A DNA stretch of 64,000 bases from Bursaphelenchus xylophilus. Taxonomy: Eukaryota > Nematoda > Chromadorea > Rhabditida > Aphelenchoididae. The notes under the pieces are model-generated. The model was given only the letters and a program-made list of their open reading frames with translations. It ran no database searches and had not been told where the DNA came from. Positions 58,434-64,000 of this stretch are shown here, piece by piece. Numbering within the stretch: position 1 is the stretch's first letter; each line of letters opens with the position of its first letter. The position numbers were made by a program, and so were the translations under genes. Where the stretch lies: positions 4,836,001 through 4,900,000 of the forward strand of contig CAJFCV020000006.1 in NCBI GenBank assembly GCA_904066235.2. Reading direction: 5' to 3'.

Positions 58434-58574
58434 AGATTATTCAATAATAAATAATACAGTAAGTGGTATATACAGTCCTATAAAATACATTGAACTATGA
58501 CATCTTGAGTTTCATAAATAAGGTCGCGTTTATTTTCCATTTGAATTCTTTTGATTTATCCGTATTTTGAGTGC

Positions 58575-59886
58575 TTAGAGGATGATATTTTCGAGTTCCA
58601 CGTTCTCGCCAGTGAGGACTGCGAAGTTCAGGGAGTTTGGAGCATCTGAAAGAGGGTTTGTTAGTATTCTGAAGCAGCAAAAGGCACACAACTTTTGTTA
58701 TTTTTGATTGATCTCAAAGATGTCCAAAAATAAGCAGACAAAAATTAATATCTAGCTACAAAGACAACTGAAGTTGTCAATTTTACTGCGTCTCCTTACC
58801 TCGTCTTCTCCTTTGTCCGTAGAATCTCTCATCCGGAGTTGGGGCCACCTTTTCCAACCTGAACACCTCCTTTCCTTGACAGTGTTTGGAAACCATCGCT
58901 GATCCCAGACCCTTCAACTCCAGAGGATTCAACCGATCGCCTACTCGGTAAGTCTCGCGGATTACTCGAGGATTTTGGGCGTAGTAACCTTTCTGAAATT
59001 GACAATTACTAATCTTTAACATTATGTGGTGTTCTGAGTAGGAGAAGAATGTGATATTAAGGAATTAAAAGGTGTAAACAAAAGGATTACTTACCTCCAT
59101 TTTTTGAATAAGATCGATGAAGTTCTTTGGTGGGGCGACCAGAGACCTGTCGAGATCCTTGAGGAAGCAACGTTCTCCGAGGATGTCAACGATGGCAGTG
59201 ATGTTTTTGCGGAAATCATGCACAAACACGGCTGGGCGGTTGATTCCAAATTTAGGAACTTGAATTCGCTCGTAAAGCTGAAAGCAAAAAAGCCAATAAG
59301 CATGTATTCAACATAGATTTTATGACAAAGAAAGTTAGCATTATGTGGATGATAAATCTCACCTCTTCCTGGTTGATCTCAAGCTTTTGTTCTAATCTTT
59401 GAGGCTCTTCCATGTCACTGTCCAGGTAATCAGTTCCACACCAGCGATAAAAAGTCGATTCGGCCGCTCTGTGACCGAAATATCTGTAGAAAAGAAGGCC
59501 AGCGAAGAAAGAAGCGACCAACAGCCATGTCAAGAAGATTGGAACACAAATAGCACTGATCTGAAAAAAGAAAACAGTAAGTTTTAAAGTCGAAACTAGA
59601 GTAGCAAAGATGGGAGATTGAGGCTTACCCTTTCCTCATTGAGTTTAGCGTTCCTTCTCACTTTTCTCTTCATCCTCCCAATGAAACCCTGCTCACGATC
59701 CCTCTCGGAGTACGCTGGTGGTGGAGGTAACGGCATCGTAGTCGGAGTCGATGGAATATACTTCTGCGGCAAACTGGAGAGAACGGGATTGGAAGCGTCT
59801 GCTTGTTTATTCTTCTCTTCGATGGACACAACCACCGGGATTCCGGGAGATCGTGGCGGAGAGGAAGGGGTTTTATCGTTGGGCAT
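58575..59886 (-). CDS. ITM2/BRI-family type II membrane protein with BRICHOS domain (300 aa)
   Basis: Exons 59629-59886, 59363-59560, 59095-59277, 58800-58992 and 58575-58645. Proline-rich cytosolic head, basic RMKRKVRRN, TM (VPIFLTWLLVASFFAGLLFY, about 92-111), a stalk, then BRICHOS: VPKFGINRPAVFVHDFRKN, ERCFLKDLDRSLVAPPKNF with the conserved Cys189, and KHCQG with Cys251. The furin-type site GQRRRR (274-277) is followed by a 23-residue tail starting DAPNSLNF and ending ELENIIL, set by the phase of the last exon. Human ITM2B is also cut by furin to free a 23-residue peptide. The start follows CTTTCCAG, a likely trans-splice site. Cysteines of the human tail are absent here. Confidence 0.88.
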
Positions 59887-62800
59887 TTTGGCTTCTGGAA
59901 AGCGGTCGAATTTGGGTGTCAATTACATCAACGCGGGGTAATATGATATCACAACTCGGGTTTAATATGACATCGCGGGAAAGTGTTCGATATAGTCGCG
60001 TGGTTGGGTTGGAACAACCGTAAATTGTAATGGTTTTTCGAGGAAAGAAGTAGGTCAGAACTTTGTAAACCTGTGGACTTGTGTAACACACTACAGTAAG
60101 TTGCAAATATCACGTTTTTTCAATGAATTAAAGACGCTTGACTAGAAAAGAAGACGAATTCTGATACTAAAATGAGAAAACTGCAAGGCACGTTAATCCA
60201 TCCAAGGGTTAACAAGCCAGCTATGGCCAGCGACATCGAGAAACAAGACAAAGCCCCGTCGACTGGCCGAGAATCCTCTTATATAAGATGGGAAACAGCA
60301 CGACGATGATTAATCCGCCGCTCATAATCCGTTTAGAACAATTCGAAAATCCAGGTCGCTTACGTAAATATTAGTGAAGGCGAGGCCGGAATTAATCACA
60401 CTTTTATTCGGATTACACTTAAACACACGTTTACTCCACAGGTAAGTGGGTTGTAAGCGGTGATTAAGGCATTTAAGACGGGACAAATGCCCTCAGGCAT
60501 TAATTATAAATTAATTACGGAATTAGGGGATGGGATATTAGGTTGGTTTTAATCCGGGATCAATCAAGAATTTGGACGTACAAGAACAAAATTACATGGT
60601 ATTATCGATAGCTTACCATATAATATGGCATAATTACTTGTGTAAGATTTGCACAGTAATGAATGATGCTGTAGACAGGGGTTATTAGAGATGTAAAAGT
60701 AATTGTGTGTCATAAATAATGAGACTTTTTTTGCCCAATTCTGGGAAAGGATCACAAAATTTTGAAAGCAATAGAAGTGCAGGTCAAAAACTACATATAA
60801 TACTTGTAAGATGTAAGTATGTAACCGCAGGGACTGAAATCTAGAATCTGAAATTTAAAATTTAAATGCTGGAAATTTGTACCCTCTTGGACCCCGCCCT
60901 CTTTACATCCAATTACAACAAATCACATGACAGAGTTATAAACAGTACTACTGTGTTGTGAACTGCCACAAGGCGATTAGAAAAAGGTCGCGGGGCAATT
61001 TGCTGATGAGCATTACATTGTTTTTCAAATAATTCGAGAAAATACAATTAAAATATAATCTTACACAATAATGAGAGAAAGCAAAGTACTCAGTTCAAAA
61101 AGTCCCAGATAAGGAATTATGTAATACCATGTTAAAATACTGTAAGCTATAAGAAAAAAGATCAACAGTTTTAACGGTAACTGTAAAATAAGAGTTCCCT
61201 ATGTGTCTTGGACATAAATCTATATCGATTAAACACGCCATTTTCCGGATGCTTTATGACGAAGGTGTAGGTGTATATTATAAATTGGCTGGCTTCTCTG
61301 GGATTAGTCTACGGTACTTTTTCAGCAAACTCCAATAAAATGAAATCATCCATTAGCCCCGATAACTTCAAATCCGTCTGAATTTTATACTCATCATGGG
61401 CAAAGCGCACCCCGAACGCTTCAATAAGCCCAAATTCCATTCCAAATTCTAATTGAAAAGTCGTCCCGAACGCGACATAAAGCTATTTTATCTTTCCATC
61501 CATTCAAAACTAGCCGTTTCTCCAAAATTCGACCCCAAAGCTCGAAATAACAACCGTTAAATTGTTCGAGTTTTTGAATAAAAATGGGGAACATGAATAT
61601 TCAGGCAGGATGGAGGGACGACTGTTCGCTCCAATTTTCGAGAAAGAACTCGAGGATTGTCAGATTGAATTTAGCCACTCCGGGAAAAAAGCCTGCGGAC
61701 TCGGGCTACATCCGGCAAATCTAATTGACTTCATGTTGTTTATATTAACGAAGCGGCGATGATGATGCGAAGGGACTCATAACAATATATGACATTAGAC
61801 ATCGCGTGTAGTCCACGGACGGAAATGATGGAGTGGGTGGGGTAATTTTGATAGTGCTCCGAGGGTTTTGAAGTTTGTGAGAAGAAGATTCGAAAATTTG
61901 TTCGAATTGGGACTCTCATGGTGTATATAATTCAAATCATTGAAAATTGAACCACCATTTTCCAAAGCACATAGCATATTTTCGGCTCAAAATTGGACTA
62001 AAGAACCCTGTTCGAGGCGCGAGTTACGTGGGTTTTTTTGATACCCATTCTGCCTCAAAATTCAAGAAAACATTGCAAAGACCATTTCATTGTTCTCTTC
62101 CCCTCATTTTTTACATTCTCCCCTATGCAAAAATACATTAAAAGAATTAGTTATTACGCCAAAGCAAAATTTTCCGAAGTTGATAATGGCAGTGCTAAAG
62201 CTCGCGTGATAAAAAAACTTGCAGATTTTCAAGACACCAGTTGGGATGCTCCTAAAATGCCACAGATATACAATTCTACCACCGGCTTTTATTCCCGAAA
62301 TACCACCCAAATACCATGAATCATCGAGATGGCCTTAATCTGTCTACACTTTCACAACTCCACAGATACATGACTCCCACCTATTGTAAATGCCCACTAA
62401 GCTGCAGCTTCCATAAATATAGCACTGCAAATCTTATTGCATTACTCATAAAATGGTCCCACATTACTCATATCCCAACAAATTCTGGGCCAATGAGTAA
62501 CCGGCAAATCTGGCTGAAGTCCTATCTTTGGCAAATAAATCCTAAGAAGTTCCCTTGGCCAGAGTCGCCTGCACAGTAAACTCTCTTTACAATCTCCGCT
62601 GACCAAATGTTAATCTGTCGCCGGAGCCAAAATTGTCGCAGATTAAAGAAGAATGTTGGATTCCGAGCGTAGGGGGAGAAGTTAGTAATCATATTAAATA
62701 GCTGTGATATTAATAACGCCGTCTCGTTGGATTAGTGCCTGCAGGTGTGTCTAAGCTCCTAATTCATTGGTAGGAGGGGGGACCATTATGTGGATGACAT

Positions 62801-63393
62801 GGCCTTCATTTACAGCCGTTTACTATGTTTGAAAAGTAAAAATAAACGTTTTGGGGGAATGATGTGGGACGGTTGCGGGTTAGTCAGGTATAGCTTGCGT
62901 GAATTCAATTTTTTTGGCAAGTTACTCGTCCACGATAAGAATTGTTATTATGTTATTGTGCAACAGTTTTACGCACTTATTGAAAATTGCGGCATCTTTT
63001 AAAAATTGTATTTTTGAAACTTCCTAAATATTTTTGTCTTCATTTCCAATAGTACCTTTAAATCGCCTATTGCAGCACGTGGGAATCGCTCATATTTCCT
63101 GCACCTAATACATAAAGTCTGATTACGTAATCTCTTTGTCCTGCAGTCCCGGAAACAAACACGCTAAATGTCAAATTGTTTTGTCCTCCAAAAGAGCCGA
63201 ATAACAGGATTAAGGGTTCAGATTAAATGCCTGCAAATTGGATTGGAAATACCTACTGTAACCAAAAAACGTAAATGTAGGAGAACCGTAATACTGTAAA
63301 TGTAAATGTAATGAATCGAAAAAATGCGCTTGTTTTTGATCCTCTTGAAGAAAAATCGGCAAAGAAGAAAGGAACCAGCCAGTACAAAAGCGT
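59887..63393. other. Upstream region of the ITM2 gene, no gene found
   Basis: 3.5 kb, AT-rich. Short open frames (e.g. 61562-61762, 62038-62579, 62790-63002) show no signal peptide, splice structure or family motif. Confidence 0.45.
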
Positions 63394-63466
63394 GGTCTTG
63401 TGGTGTAGTGGTTATCACGTCTGCTTCACACGCAGAAGGTCGCCGGTTCGATCCCGGCCAAGACCT
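63394..63466 (+). tRNA. tRNA-Val (anticodon CAC)
   Basis: Cloverleaf of 73 nt: acceptor GGTCTTG/CAAGACC, A-box TGGTGTAGTGG, anticodon stem CTGCT..., loop TTCACAC giving CAC, T arm CGCCGGTTCGATCCCGGC. TTTTTT near 63474 is the pol III terminator. No intron. The open frames that cross it are accidental. Confidence 0.93.
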
Positions 63467-64000
63467 AATTCGTTTTTTGGTCAAAATCGTTAAAAAGAAT
63501 ACTGATTATGAATCTCATTTACAAATTTCTGTTTTCCAATAACAGAGATGGATTTTCTAAAGGCCCGAACTGAGAAATCAAAATATTTCCAGAGATTTTG
63601 GCTATTCTCTTCTCTAAGAACCTTTGCGCAAGGTGGCACCGAGTTGTTGATAAGAAACACTCAGTAGGCGTCTTTTAACCCTAAGATGGTCGAGTAATTA
63701 CATCCATAGAGACGTGCATTCCAGGAGACAATTTTTTCCTTACACACAAAAGAGCCGGAGAAAGGATCTCATTGGTCCTTGTGATTGCTCGAAATGGTCG
63801 CCAAGGCAAAAGAAAGAGGTGTTACGTAACGTCAAAGACCATTTCAGCCAGAATCAGAGGCTACTCGGTAAATACTCGCGAATCTTTTGTTTGGTATTTG
63901 CTTTGGACCGGTTTCTATGGCCAATGGAAACCCCCGATGATTTCGTCAAATTTGCGGGTACTTTGACTAATCGGTTTAGAGCGATCTTATGGGACGCTTG
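63467..64000. other. Right end of the window, no gene recognised
   Basis: An open frame at 63772-63966 lacks supporting features. Nothing else seen. Confidence 0.4.

Noticed and set aside
58495..58689. Alternative reading of the ITM2 tail as CSKLPELRS...
   Set aside because: That frame does not fit the phase-1 donor of exon 4; the in-phase reading gives the 23-residue tail.

Overview
The window is nuclear DNA of a nematode. Evidence: short introns with TTTTCAG acceptors, spliced-leader (SL) RNA genes beside a 5S rRNA gene, trans-splice-like acceptors just before several ATGs, a cuticle collagen, transthyretin-like proteins and chemoreceptors of the Sra/Sre type. The genus cannot be read from the sequence. 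The SL differs from the C. elegans SL1 at position 9 (A for T), so this is probably not a close Caenorhabditis relative. Exons were joined by hand using splice signals, reading phase and comparison between paralogs. Every multi-exon model listed keeps an open frame.

Layout. 1-3 kb: the end of one gene, a small secreted protein, and two transthyretin-like genes on the minus strand, one with a damaged splice acceptor. 3.3-8.1 kb: four minus-strand genes for short secreted Met/Gly-rich peptides. All four end in Gly-Trp-Gly encoded by a tiny last exon, and they share promoter blocks. They resemble the C. elegans NLP-29/CNC antimicrobial peptides. 8.1-10.3 kb: two F-box-like paralogs. 10.6 kb: a 57-residue secreted peptide. 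11-13.6 kb: catalase. 16.1-19.6 kb: an SL RNA / 5S rRNA cluster (three full SL1-type genes, one variant, one decayed copy, one 5S gene) around a coiled-coil gene, with a foldback element. 19.8-21.1 kb: an SLC25A44-type mitochondrial carrier. 23.8-31.4 kb: three tandem seven-transmembrane receptors with matching exon structure. 31.5-36.1 kb: two small secreted proteins, a cuticle collagen and a pepsin-like protein that has lost both Asp-Thr-Gly motifs. 36-47.7 kb: a long stretch with no coding gene that I can support. 47.8-51.6 kb: Na,K-ATPase beta subunit with two possible first exons. 52.7-55.1 kb: vesicular monoamine transporter (cat-1 type). 57.2-59.9 kb: an N-glycosylation-repeat membrane protein downstream of an ITM2/BRI (BRICHOS) gene, spaced like an operon. 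63.4 kb: tRNA-Val.

Mobile DNA: three copies of a palindromic MITE with Tc1/mariner-like ends, one tiny hAT-type element and one 0.6-kb foldback element. The most interesting parts are the GWG-peptide cluster, the SL RNA cluster with a variant leader whose stems change in a compensated way, the pseudo-protease, and an ITM2 protein whose predicted furin product has the same length (23 residues) as human Bri23.
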